From Candidatus Njordarchaeum guaymasense (GTDB taxonomy: Archaea; Asgardarchaeota; Njordarchaeia; Njordarchaeales; Njordarchaeaceae): DNA of 46,660 bases. Each line of letters opens with the position of its first letter. The stretch's first letter is position 1. The notes below the pieces were generated by a model. That model worked only from the letters and a program-made list of their open reading frames with translations, was not told the DNA's origin and did no database searches. The DNA is taken from NCBI GenBank assembly GCA_030587605.1, contig JAUQYT010000017.1, positions 1 through 46,660 of the forward strand, given 5' to 3'. This document shows, one piece after another, positions 35,283 through 44,349 of the stretch. Position numbers and translations under genes: made by a program.

Positions 35283-37779
35283 CTAGAGGAGAACGTAGAT
35301 TCTGTTTTCTACTTTGGCCTGGCTTATGTCTATTGCTATGTATTTCTCTGATAGTGTCTCGGGGGGAGGTTTAAAGTTTACGTTTTCTGCGTTGTGCATT
35401 GACTTCAGGTCTTCTTTTAATGGTTCCAGGTCTCTTGGCAGATGAAGCTCTTTGATTGACGCATTTAGTGGAAGCTTGTTGTCTTTCTTTGCTTTCCAGA
35501 CTGCGCTGTTTGTAGCTATTATGAGCGGGGTGAGGGTTCTTAGAGGTGTTTGCCATTGACTTTGTGGCACTGGAAAGGGTTGCAAGTGGATGCTTGTGCT
35601 TGGGGAGTATAGTCTTCTGTTGATGTCTTCGGTTATGAAGGGACATATTGGTGCCAGGACTTTTATTGTGGTCTCGAGGCACTTGTGTAGAGTATGCCAC
35701 GCGCCCTTCTGTTGCTTCTCTGAGAATGTTCTCCCTTTGTTATATGCTCTTGCCTTCACCATTTCAATGTAATGGGAGGCGAATGTTTCCCAGGTAAATG
35801 TACGTATTCTTGTTCCCGGTATGTTGAAATCCAGTTCTTCGTATCCCTTGGCTATTTCTTTAATCACTTCGTTAAGTTCAGCTAGTATCCACTTGTCCGA
35901 GGGTAATAGTTCAATCTCTTTTTCATCTGGTGTCGGGAAAGAGGAAATGAACTTTGATATATTCCATAGTTTTGTGAGGTAGCTGTGGGCGCCTGCGAGT
36001 CTCGCCTCCGAGTATCTTATGTCACTTCCTAGTCTGGCTTCTAGGCATCCCCATAGCCTTAGAGTGTCGGCCCCGTACTTCTCTATTAACGGAGTTGGCC
36101 ATGTTATGTTTCCGCGTGACTTTGACATCCTTTCTCCTTTATCGTCCATCACGTGTCCGCTGATCCAGACTTTTCTGAATGCTGGCTTCTTTAGGAGTTG
36201 ATATGTCCTTAGCACAGAGTAATAACACCATGTTCTGACGATGTCTTTTCCCTGTGGTCTAACTGAGCATGGGAAAAGTTTCTTGAAGAATTCCTCGTCT
36301 CTCAAATAATATATGATCTGAAGCTGACTGATCCCTGAATCAAACCATGTGTCAAATGTTCTTTCCTCGCCTTTGAAGCCCTCTTTCGATCCGCAGTGTG
36401 GGCACCTGCTAAAGGGCGGCGGATTCCTCCAAGGTTGATAGTACTCCCCTGGTGGCGGCACCACTGGTTTCTCGCATTTCAAGCAATACCACAATGGGAT
36501 TTCTGTGCCATAGTATCTTCGTCTACTTATGGGCCAGTCGGTAGTTACCGAATCAATCCAGTTTACAAGGATCTGCTCACTTTCTGGAGGGTAAAACTCT
36601 ATGTCGTCCACGACTTTCCTGAGCTCTTCTATTAGGTTGAGTTGCTTTAGGTATAGCTCTGACATTGCTATGAACTCGATAGGAGTTCCCGTGCGCCAGC
36701 AGACAGGTGTTCTATGAATTGTCTTTTCCTGTTTGACTAAGATCCCTTTCTCCCTCAATTTTCCTATGACTCTCTTTCGTGCGTCTTCCACCGTTAAACC
36801 TTCGAGTTCCCCTGCGTCTTCTGTCATCCTTCCATTGTGATCTATTGCCTCAACTGGAGTCAATTCGAGTTCTCGGAACAGTCTCACATCAGTGTAGTCA
36901 CCATATGAGCATATCATAGCTGCACCAGTTCCGAATTCCTTCTGCGCGGCAGGATTAGCTATTATCGGTACCTCCTTGTCGTAAATAGGAACTACCACAG
37001 TCTTTCCGTTAAACTCCTCATATCTTTCATCATCTGGATGAACTAACACACAAGCGCATGCGCAAAGAAGCTCCGGTCTGGTGGTGGCAATGATTATCTC
37101 ATTATCAGATCCCTTGATCCTGAACCTGATGTAGTTCAACGAGGTTTCAATTTCCTTGTACTCTATCTCGGCATCTGCTATCGTGGTCCCGCAATCTGTG
37201 CAGTAGTTGTTGGGCCTCTTGTCTTCATAGACTAGACCCATCTTCCAGAGTTGAATGAAAGTTGCTTGAGTTATTCTACGGTACTCAGGGCTGTCAGTTC
37301 TATACACATCATTAGGCTCTAGCGAATTGCAGCTAAGACCAAGTCTCCTTGAAATAGATAGTATGTCATCCTCGTACTTGTCCAGCAGGCTGTGGCAGAA
37401 ATCTATGAACTTGTCTCTTGGCGTTTCTTTCATCCTAACTCCGAACTCTTTTTCCGCTTGGACTTCGATCGGCATTCCGGAGCCCAGAAGACTCATCGAA
37501 GGCTTATCCGTTTCGATCGATGCCCATCGGGAAGAGAACTTGGTATCCCTGCATTCTCTTGCATCTTGCAATCATATCAATCTGTGAGTAGTGGACTGCT
37601 CCTCCCAAATGCCATCGCCCACTAGCGTAAGGTGGGGGTGTGTCGATGGAGAATGATGGCTTCTTGCTACTCACGTCGAATGAATATGTTCCTTCATGTT
37701 TCCATATTTCAAGCATTTCTTCTTCTTTCTTGGGATTCCTCTGTTTGTCTCCAATTCTGGGCTTAAAGCTAACCTCCAT
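35283..37779 (-). CDS. valS: Valyl-tRNA synthetase, reading frame interrupted by a 31-nt intron
   Basis: Two frames on the minus strand make one enzyme. Exon 1 (37506-37779) carries PPYASGRWHLGGAVHY (HIGH-type motif) and FPMGIDRNG. Exon 2 (35283-37474) carries PIEVQAEKEFGV, the editing domain TTRPELLCACACVLVHPDD, DTWFDSGIS, and ERMSKSRGN (KMSKS). Unspliced, a TAA follows DRNG directly. Removing 37475-37505 joins GGA-TTG-CCG and gives DRNGLPIEV, the family consensus, and a protein of 821 residues. ATG 37779 has GGTGAT upstream. Confidence 0.9.
37475..37505 (-). other. 31-nt pre-mRNA intron in valS
   Basis: Inner helix AGCC/GGCU, central helix CGG/CCG (plus an A-G apposition), 5' bulge AUA and 3' bulge AAU. 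Cutting after the second base of each bulge, as at the tRNA and 16S sites here, removes exactly 31 nt and restores both frame and consensus. The central helix is weaker than standard. Confidence 0.75.
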
Positions 37780-37825
37780 ATGGTTATCACCCCGAGAACA
37801 AGTACAGTTAATAGGGTTGAAAGGC

Positions 37826-39085
37826 TCATTGAGAGCCGGTTGGACGGAATCGCAGTATGGCGGCTACGCCTCCAAACCCTTGTTTTAGCTCTTGACCCTC
37901 CTCGGTTTCGGTTGAGATGATTTCTACTTTAGCGTTCGTTTTCTCAGCTAGTTCTCCAAGGTCATCTATAGCTGGTTTCATCTCAGCTAAAGTGAGTGGA
38001 GAATTACATTTTGGACAATATGTGTTTTGAACTTTTTCCTGATACGATACTTTCTCGGACTTACGGATTGTTTCCTCTCTCCTATACCCGCAACTCGCAC
38101 ATGAAACTGTCACTCTAATAGAGTCCAACGCTTCCGAGATAAGTAGCGTGTCTACAGCACTTTGGTTTAAAGTTTCTCTCACTTCCTTTTCTCCGTAAGC
38201 CGCTAACCCCGTGTCCTTTGCCAAGTGTTCAAGAAATCTCTGTACGAGTTTCTTTTCTTCAGTGTAACGTACTCCTTTGAGGAGCTCGCTTGAATTCTCG
38301 ATTAGTTCTTCTATGCCCTCTTCTCCGGAGTTTCCAGTATCAATAACGGCCAGTATTTTTTGCTGAACTTGGTAATTCAGGTATCCTCCGCCAGCAAACT
38401 TTTCCTTGGTAGGACCGGCTCCACCAATCAGAATTCCTTTGAGATCTGGTATGTTTAGGAATATCTCACTTGCATGGTTCCCTACCCTTTTGAAGAATTC
38501 ATGGGCTGCTTGCTCTATTAGTCTCTCGAATCTTCTCTGAGACTGCCCTCCAGCGGTGTGCTTGCTTGGGACTCCCGAAGTCGACTTCTTGATCACTTCT
38601 AGGTGCTTACCTCTAAGGGTGGCTATTGCAGCTTCACTTCGATCTATGATGATTATGCCATATGTCTCTGGTTCCTTTAGCATGTCTTTCAGAGGATCGA
38701 TGTAGAACTTGCTGTCGCAGCGGTATAGGTATATGTGTATGGGTTCCGGTGGTACTATCGGATACAGTTCCATTTTCTCGGTTCCCTGCCCATTCTGAGG
38801 GATTGCTCCACAGAATATAGCCAATCCATTCTCGGGAATTGATTTCATTATCTTCAGTCTTTGCGTAATGATTGTAATTGCATCTAGGACATGTTGTCGG
38901 GTGGATTTGGATTTTATGTTTGCTGACGTACCGTATTCTTGTCTCAAGTTGTTAACTGCTTCACTTAGTTGTTTGCCAGGAGGGATGTAAAGAGAGATTA
39001 GTTCAGTATGAAACCCGTGTTTACTAGCAAGTTCCTCCAATTCCCTCTCGAGTTTGAATTTTTCGAATGAATCATACTTTGCCAT
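37826..39085 (-). CDS. prf1: Peptide chain release factor aRF1
   Basis: Recognises all three stop codons and releases the peptide. 419 residues with NIKS (ANIKSKSTR), YxCxxxF (YRCDSKF), GGQ (TAGGQSQRRFER) and a C-terminal zinc-like CASC...CPKC. All decoding motifs are intact, so UGA should be read as stop unless overridden. ATG 39085 has GGAGA about 10 nt upstream; GTG 39091 is an alternative. It follows valS divergently oriented genes on the minus strand and could share its transcript (46 nt gap). Confidence 0.96.
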   Translation of the reverse strand: MAKYDSFEKFKLERELEELASKHGFHTELISLYIPPGKQLSEAVNNLRQEYGTSANIKSKSTRQHVLDAITIITQRLKIMKSIPENGLAIFCGAIPQNGQGTEKMELYPIVPPEPIHIYLYRCDSKFYIDPLKDMLKEPETYGIIIIDRSEAAIATLRGKHLEVIKKSTSGVPSKHTAGGQSQRRFERLIEQAAHEFFKRVGNHASEIFLNIPDLKGILIGGAGPTKEKFAGGGYLNYQVQQKILAVIDTGNSGEEGIEELIENSSELLKGVRYTEEKKLVQRFLEHLAKDTGLAAYGEKEVRETLNQSAVDTLLISEALDSIRVTVSCASCGYRREETIRKSEKVSYQEKVQNTYCPKCNSPLTLAEMKPAIDDLGELAEKTNAKVEIISTETEEGQELKQGFGGVAAILRFRPTGSQ

Positions 39086-39226
39086 TTTCACTTGTTCTCC
39101 TTGTGGTCACTTTGCAGGGCTGTCGAGTAACACTGATATAACTGTAGGGCTGTTATTCAATATCAGTTGGCAAACAAGTTATTTAACTTTCTTCAATAAT
39201 CCCACTTGATTGGTGTTGATCGAGCG

Positions 39227-39904
39227 ATGAAGATCGTGATCAAAATTGGCGGTTCCGTCATTGCTTCTCCTCTGAACCCAGAGCTTATTCTCCAGTATTG
39301 CCAAGTTTTGAAATCTCTCAAAGCGGAAGGACATCAGATTGTGGTAGTAGTAGGTGGGGGTAAAGTAGCGAGGGAATTTATATCTATTGCTGGGAGAGTG
39401 GGGCTATCAGACAACGACAAGGACGAGATCGCTATCCTAGTTTCGAGGCTGAATGCTCAACTAATTGCTCGAGCATTGGGTGACGATGGTTCCAAGGAGA
39501 TTCCTTCGACCGCTGAGCAAGTTGGTAGACTATTAGCGGCAGGAAAGATTGTTGTTCTTGGGGGGTTAAGACCAGGAATAACAACTGATACAGTTGCTGC
39601 GATCGTTCTTAAATCTATCAGCTCGAAAGTCTTGGTAAAAGCAACAGATCAGGATGGAATCTACGACGCGGATCCCAGGAGGTTCCCGACGGCTAGGAAG
39701 TTTGACAGACTGAGTTACAGCGACTTGCATAAGATAGTCTCCCAAGAAGGACACAAGCCAGGAATGCATCAGATACTGGATCTTCAATCAATTGGGATTC
39801 TTGAATCCGAGAAGGCTAAGGTAATAGTGATCAATGGTTCTAACCCTGAGAATATTTCCCTTACAATAAAGGGAAGAAAACTCGGAACAGTCGTAGAGAC
39901 GTGA
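39227..39904 (+). CDS. pyrH: UMP kinase, archaeal type
   Basis: Amino-acid-kinase fold enzyme making UDP from UMP. 225 residues from ATG 39227: MKIVIKIGGSVIA, VVVVGGGKVAREFI, EIAILVSRLNAQLI, GGLRPGITTDTVAA and LVKATDQDGIYDADPRRFP. TTATTTAA at about 39178-39185 is a likely TATA box, giving a short leader. GTG/ATT codons upstream (from 39206) are less likely starts. Confidence 0.93.
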   Translation: MKIVIKIGGSVIASPLNPELILQYCQVLKSLKAEGHQIVVVVGGGKVAREFISIAGRVGLSDNDKDEIAILVSRLNAQLIARALGDDGSKEIPSTAEQVGRLLAAGKIVVLGGLRPGITTDTVAAIVLKSISSKVLVKATDQDGIYDADPRRFPTARKFDRLSYSDLHKIVSQEGHKPGMHQILDLQSIGILESEKAKVIVINGSNPENISLTIKGRKLGTVVET

Positions 39905-40024
39905 CTGCCTGTACTATTTCTCTTGCCAAGCTAGCGTAAAATGCCGCGAAATCGGAATGGCAATATTGAATAGTATTCGCAGTCCGAGTTAAGAGTCACG
40001 TGATGAGATGGTAGCGGTGTGGAC

Positions 40025-40198
40025 TGGTGCAGGGGGAGGGATTTCCAGCTCCCCATGAAAGGGAGCATTCGAACCCCCGAACTCCTTCTCGTGGTGAATT
40101 CAGAGCATTGCCTTAGATCTTCACCCATTTCGAGAGTGGATCTTGAGTCCACCGCCTTGGGTCGACATGATTTCTTTGACCGGCTTGGCTACCCCTGC
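40025..40198 (-). tRNA. tRNA-Leu(CAA), three introns
   Basis: Acceptor GCAGGGG/CCCCTGC, D stem GCC/GGC, anticodon stem GTGGA/TCCAC with loop CTCAAGA, T arm GGGGG-TTCGAAT-CCCTC, encoded CCA. Inserts: 18 nt in the D loop (40157-40174), 43 nt in the variable arm (40086-40128) and 26 nt at the end of the T loop (40041-40066). The variable-arm insert has a regular motif: CUCG/CGAG with bulges AAA and AAG, leaving TCTCGAAGGAGTTC. The T-loop insert sits at the same place as in the initiator tRNA. Confidence 0.88.
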
Positions 40199-40220
40199 AC
40201 TTACAGCTGCATTTTTGTAG

Positions 40221-40421
40221 AAGTTAAATGATGTCTCACTTAAAAGAGTTGCTAAATCCGGATATGATCCTGTTGAGCCTGACTGCACCAGGAAAGACCG
40301 ATTTCCGTTCAGTCGCATAATTGGTCAAGATCTCGTGACACGAAAGGTATTATTCCGTGGTGATCTTGGGAAGATATATGTGAAGAGTAAAGGACGTATT
40401 TTGTATACGATGTCTGAATGA
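40221..40421 (+). CDS. Possible small protein with no visible start codon
   Basis: An open frame of 66 codons between tRNA-Leu and moaE, ending in a TGA that overlaps the moaE ribosome binding site, as an upstream operon gene would. It reads like a protein (SGYDPVEPDCTRKDRFPFSR, LFRGDLGKIYVKSKGRILY) but has no ATG, GTG or TTG until 40335. A spliced first exon, a base error near 40240, or chance would explain it. Not recognised. Confidence 0.35.
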   Translation, partial: KLNDVSLKRVAKSGYDPVEPDCTRKDRFPFSRIIGQDLVTRKVLFRGDLGKIYVKSKGRILYTMSE

Positions 40422-40433
40422 GGAGGTCTATAT

Positions 40434-40892
40434 TTGAAGCCAGCCGGAGTCTACAAGAAAGGTGAATTGTCTTTTGATGATATCCTAACAAATCTTAAGG
40501 AGAACCCTGATTTCAAGGCGGTAGGGGCCATAGGTGCTTTCATAGGGGTTGTTAGAGGAAGAAGCCTCGAAGGTCATGATGTTACCAAACTAGAAATAGA
40601 GGCATATGAGGAAAAAGCGGATACAGCGTTGTCTACTATTTGTACAGAATTGAAGAGAAAAAAGGGGATCGCTGATGTCAGAATCTACCATAATCTCGGT
40701 GAATTTGCTCCAGGTGATGACCTAATCTATGTTGTTGTTGCCGGGGGACACAGAAATGAAGTCTTCGGAGCGTTGAGAGAAGCTGTTGAAAGATACAAGC
40801 ACGAGGCGCCCATCTTCAAGAAAGAGCACCTTATAAATAGAGAGACGGGAAAGCATGTGACACGCTGGGTAGAGGAAAACTCTCTGAAATAG
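40434..40892 (+). CDS. moaE: Molybdopterin synthase catalytic subunit MoaE
   Basis: Adds sulfur to precursor Z in molybdenum/tungsten cofactor synthesis. 152 residues with AVGAIGAFIGVVRG, KLEIEAYEEKAD, IYHNLGEFAPGDDLIYVVVAGGHRNEVFGALREAVERYKHEAPIFKKE-type core (the Lys-Lys-Glu near the end is the active region). Starts at TTG 40434 with GAGGAGGT 6 nt upstream. Confidence 0.95.
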   Translation: MKPAGVYKKGELSFDDILTNLKENPDFKAVGAIGAFIGVVRGRSLEGHDVTKLEIEAYEEKADTALSTICTELKRKKGIADVRIYHNLGEFAPGDDLIYVVVAGGHRNEVFGALREAVERYKHEAPIFKKEHLINRETGKHVTRWVEENSLK

Positions 40893-40961
40893 GATCTTGT
40901 CAGGAGGTCCTCTGGTTAATTTCTGATGCGATGATGGTGAACTGCTGTTTTCCTGGGGATC

Positions 40962-42809
40962 TCAAGCGATTGTCACGTGATGCCAACTAGCTTTTCGCGT
41001 TCCTTTCCTTACGAATAGCACTAAGATGATGGAGAAGAGACATGTTAAAGTCGTAGCAGGAATTGACGAAGAGAGACGTCCTAAGAACTCTGGGAAGACC
41101 GAGGTGGAGCACGTATCGTTAGAGTAGTCAAAGATGAGGTTCCCATTGAAGTCCGCTACTATTGTTGCTGAACCAGATTTCGATAGTTTCAATGAGACAC
41201 TACACATGCCTTGGGTGTCAGTTACTTTGGTAATGCTGATCAATGGGGTACTTTCCTGATCGACAAATACCGTGAAGGTCACACGCTCAGCCGAAATTGG
41301 GGTAAGGTTGAATGATAGAAGTTGTGCAGTAGCTAGTATTGTTTCACCGTCCTCCAACATACCCTGAGGATAGACGATTAGCGTAGTAACCGTTGGGATC
41401 TTGCAGAGCAGATGCTTGGATAACGAGTTGTTACCGTAGATTCCTTTCGTAGATCTGGAAAGTGCCTTAGTGGACAGGGTTAGGTTACCAGCTAGATCCC
41501 ATCTATGAGCAGGAATGCGTATGCCAAGTTCGACGATCCCATCTTTGTTAGTAGTACCATTTGCTAGGAGAAGATCATCTACGCTTAACATGATGTTGAG
41601 GTTCGAAACCGGGCATTTGGTTAGCGCATCAAGTACAGCATATTTGACATAGTACTCCTGACCCAAATTGATGACTGATGGTAGGCTTACTAGTTCAGCT
41701 ATGGAGACCTCTCTTGTTCTCGCCTTTATTTGATAGGTTGATGCATCGAGTGAAGATAGCAATGTGCCGTACAACCCGCTGTAGGATGTCCTTAGGACGA
41801 ATTTCCCTTCGTATGGTATGATCAGAGTATGAGTTGCGAACCCTGAGGCATTGGTTGTCTCTTTCGATTGAGAAACTGTGACCAAGCTCGAGGAATCAAA
41901 GACGGTGAAATTTAATTGCTGATAACTGATACCATTTCCATTAAGTGACTGTACTAGTCGGGCTGATATCTCAACGGGCTCCAAGGCATAAGTCTCAGTA
42001 GAATTGAAAGTATTTCCCGCATACTTCCAATCCACCTCTAACGCAGTCGGAATAGGACTTCTTCCCACAGTCAAATTATAGACGAATCGCCCCTCAAGAT
42101 ACTTCCCGTTTTCGGAACTTCTTAGGGATACTGAGTAATCTCCGTGAGTGAAACTTGGGTTAAATGAAATCATGAAGTTACCATCAGCGTCCGTAGTCGT
42201 CCTATTATTGACTATGATCGTGCAACCAAACGGGTTGGTGATGTTGTAATAGACACCGTTTAGACCCACTGCGAACGAAGAGTTGTTCACGTTATTCACT
42301 TTGAAGAATAGAAATATTGAACTGGCGTTTGCCGTAGCTTGAGCAGGGGTCACGTCAATCAAGGAACAGTTTTGCCTTGCACGTTTAACTGCGAACGTAA
42401 GGGGCAGTTGTTCATTATGAGAACTCCCTTCCGTCAGTAGAGAAAGCCGACACTCTGCAGTTCCATTCTCTCCGGCTTTGCATGGATTCCAATCATTTGG
42501 ATTTAGTAGGAAAAGCGCGTGGTGAACCTGGAATCCTTGTGGCTCATTGAGCCATTCCCTGAAGTCAATTATTGATCCTCCTCGTTTACATGAGATAACT
42601 CCTTCACTATATCCGAATTCACCGCCGTAATAGATATACCAAGCTGCCGTAATGTTCACATTCTGGCCAACCTCATAGACGCTCTTGTCTGTTTCAATAT
42701 ATTGGATTTGGGTTATCGCGTCTCGTCCACTACTACCACAGACAGTGAATGTGACTATTAAAAGAGCGAATAGGATAGAAGCTAACGACATCTTCTTTAG
42801 ACAAGGCAT
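40962..42809 (-). CDS. Secreted, membrane-anchored Ig-like repeat protein
   Basis: 615 residues. A signal peptide (MSLASILFALLIVTFTVC) is followed by several beta-rich Ig-like modules of roughly 100 residues, rich in NxS/T sites, and a C-terminal membrane helix (TTLTCLFSIILVLFV) with a basic tail. It is probably an S-layer-associated or surface protein; no enzyme motif is seen. TATA box TTTATATCC at about 42875-42884, with an inverted repeat in the leader. Confidence 0.75.
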   Translation of the reverse strand: MPCLKKMSLASILFALLIVTFTVCGSSGRDAITQIQYIETDKSVYEVGQNVNITAAWYIYYGGEFGYSEGVISCKRGGSIIDFREWLNEPQGFQVHHALFLLNPNDWNPCKAGENGTAECRLSLLTEGSSHNEQLPLTFAVKRARQNCSLIDVTPAQATANASSIFLFFKVNNVNNSSFAVGLNGVYYNITNPFGCTIIVNNRTTTDADGNFMISFNPSFTHGDYSVSLRSSENGKYLEGRFVYNLTVGRSPIPTALEVDWKYAGNTFNSTETYALEPVEISARLVQSLNGNGISYQQLNFTVFDSSSLVTVSQSKETTNASGFATHTLIIPYEGKFVLRTSYSGLYGTLLSSLDASTYQIKARTREVSIAELVSLPSVINLGQEYYVKYAVLDALTKCPVSNLNIMLSVDDLLLANGTTNKDGIVELGIRIPAHRWDLAGNLTLSTKALSRSTKGIYGNNSLSKHLLCKIPTVTTLIVYPQGMLEDGETILATAQLLSFNLTPISAERVTFTVFVDQESTPLISITKVTDTQGMCSVSLKLSKSGSATIVADFNGNLIFDYSNDTCSTSVFPEFLGRLSSSIPATTLTCLFSIILVLFVRKGTRKASWHHVTIA

Positions 42810-42842
42810 TTCTTATCCACCGCGGGACGTGTCTGAACGTGT

Positions 42843-42868
42843 TTCTTCAAACTCATTGTTTGAAAGAA
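42843..42868. repeat. Inverted repeat in the leader of the surface-protein gene
   Basis: TTCTTCAAAC and GTTTGAAAGAA around a 5-nt spacer, between the TATA box and the start. It may be an operator or a leader hairpin. Confidence 0.45.
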
Positions 42869-43023
42869 GACAGGATATAAACCCAGCAAACAAACTGTCA
42901 AAAGTCTATAAGAGAAATCCCTTGAATCATGCTCACGATTCCAATTAAAATGAGGAATTGACTAGGAGGAGAAAACAAAGTTTCCTCGCGGAGAAAAATA
43001 GAGCGTGGAGGAGGCTCCCAGGA

Positions 43024-44208
43024 TCATTCGACATGCTCGCGAAGCAGATCGATCTCGGACTCCGGAAGTTTTACAATGAACTCCCTTACTGATCTCTCCA
43101 CATCCTTGGACTGTGTTATGTACCTTCCAACTATGAGTATGTCGGCGCCTTGCTTGAGTGCGTTGGCTACCTTGTCAGGAGTGATTCCACCAGCAACGGC
43201 TACTAAGACCTTCTTCCCTTTGAAAGCCTCCTTCAGTTCCTTTACGTTCCAAGACCCTTCACCACCAGCCCTCTCAACATCTATAGAGCGATGGAGTATC
43301 ACAACGTCGGGCAGTTCTTTCAGAGAGGATAGCTTCTTTATCGGGTCATCAACATTCATCATGTCTAGCATCGCATATATTCCGAGCCTCTTCGCTTCAT
43401 AGACGAACCCGTCAAGGGTTGCAGCGGCGGCTAGACCGGACGCAACAACAGCATCAGCAGTCTGGTCGTAGGCGATGTCCACTTCAACCTTACCGACATC
43501 AAGCGTCTTAAGATCCGCCACAATGAAAACATCCCTAGCCATTGTCCTAAGCTCTTTAATCACGCTTGTGCCATATTTCTTAATGAGAGGTGTGCCCGCC
43601 TCAAGGATTATTCTATCACTCGTCGGAACAGACTCAATGACCCTCATCGACCTCTGAAGGTCCGGGACATCCAAAGCTATCTGGAGGTACGGAGGTCTCC
43701 AAAGTCTGGGAACTCGGAACCCCATGATTGGATGCTTAGCCCTATCTTTCTCATACATGAGTCTATCTAGACTTGGATATCCTGTCATAGCTCTTTTCAA
43801 CGCCAGCTTTGTTGCACTGTAATTGTAATGATAAATCTTCCTATAATCGGTAGCTTTCGGATGAACAAAGACTGATGCGATTATCACGGTATCATCTATG
43901 GCATCTTTTGGAAAGAGCCCCTCCTCCACGGAATCAGCCACTGCCTTAGCAACGGCCGCTTGGGCGGGACCAAATATCTTGTTCGCTTCATCGATGTCCT
44001 TTACGGTCACCTTCGGAACTACCAGCGTATACGGCTTCGACGGCAAATTAGGGCGAATAACAGCAAGTATGGGAGTATGGCCAGCAGAGAGATGAGATAG
44101 ACTATCAGCAAAGGCATTCCCTATAGGTCCGTTCTTGTCTCCTATTACAAGGTCAATGTGAGCAACCTCGTCTCCTTCTCCCACCATTGCCTCACCAATT
44201 AGATACAT
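43024..44208 (-). CDS. fae-hps: Bifunctional formaldehyde-activating enzyme / hexulose-6-phosphate synthase
   Basis: 394 residues, two enzymes in one chain. N half (about 1-165) is Fae: GEAMVGEGDEVAHIDLVIG, AGHTPILAV and the NKIFGPAQAAVAKAV segment. C half (about 175-394) is Hps: LQIALDVPDLQRSM, VIVADLKT-like FIVADLKTLDVGKVE, and VAVAGGITPDKV. Known archaeal fusions link formaldehyde with C1 carriers and make pentoses by the reversed ribulose-monophosphate route. ATG 44208 has GGTGTG upstream; TATA-like CTTAAATAG at 44293-44301. Confidence 0.94.
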   Translation of the reverse strand: MYLIGEAMVGEGDEVAHIDLVIGDKNGPIGNAFADSLSHLSAGHTPILAVIRPNLPSKPYTLVVPKVTVKDIDEANKIFGPAQAAVAKAVADSVEEGLFPKDAIDDTVIIASVFVHPKATDYRKIYHYNYSATKLALKRAMTGYPSLDRLMYEKDRAKHPIMGFRVPRLWRPPYLQIALDVPDLQRSMRVIESVPTSDRIILEAGTPLIKKYGTSVIKELRTMARDVFIVADLKTLDVGKVEVDIAYDQTADAVVASGLAAAATLDGFVYEAKRLGIYAMLDMMNVDDPIKKLSSLKELPDVVILHRSIDVERAGGEGSWNVKELKEAFKGKKVLVAVAGGITPDKVANALKQGADILIVGRYITQSKDVERSVREFIVKLPESEIDLLREHVE

Positions 44209-44349
44209 TTCTCGACACACCTTACTTTTAGTGCTACTTTAACAGTCATAGGCTCCTAATCCAATGCTCATATCTGACATAATGCGAATAATCTATTTAA
44301 GTCTCCCACATGTTTCTCGAAGGTGCTGATGTATAGTTGGTTTCATCTC

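Noticed and set aside
37476..37506. Alternative valS splice phase starting at the TAA
   Set aside because: The same 31-nt removal shifted by one gives DRNGMPIE; the phase ending GGAT^TGCC gives Leu and better bulge geometry.
37476..37509. Simple -1/+1 frameshift in valS instead of an intron
   Set aside because: It would add about ten foreign residues inside DRNG-LPIE, one of the most conserved parts of the enzyme, while removal of 31 nt gives the consensus exactly.
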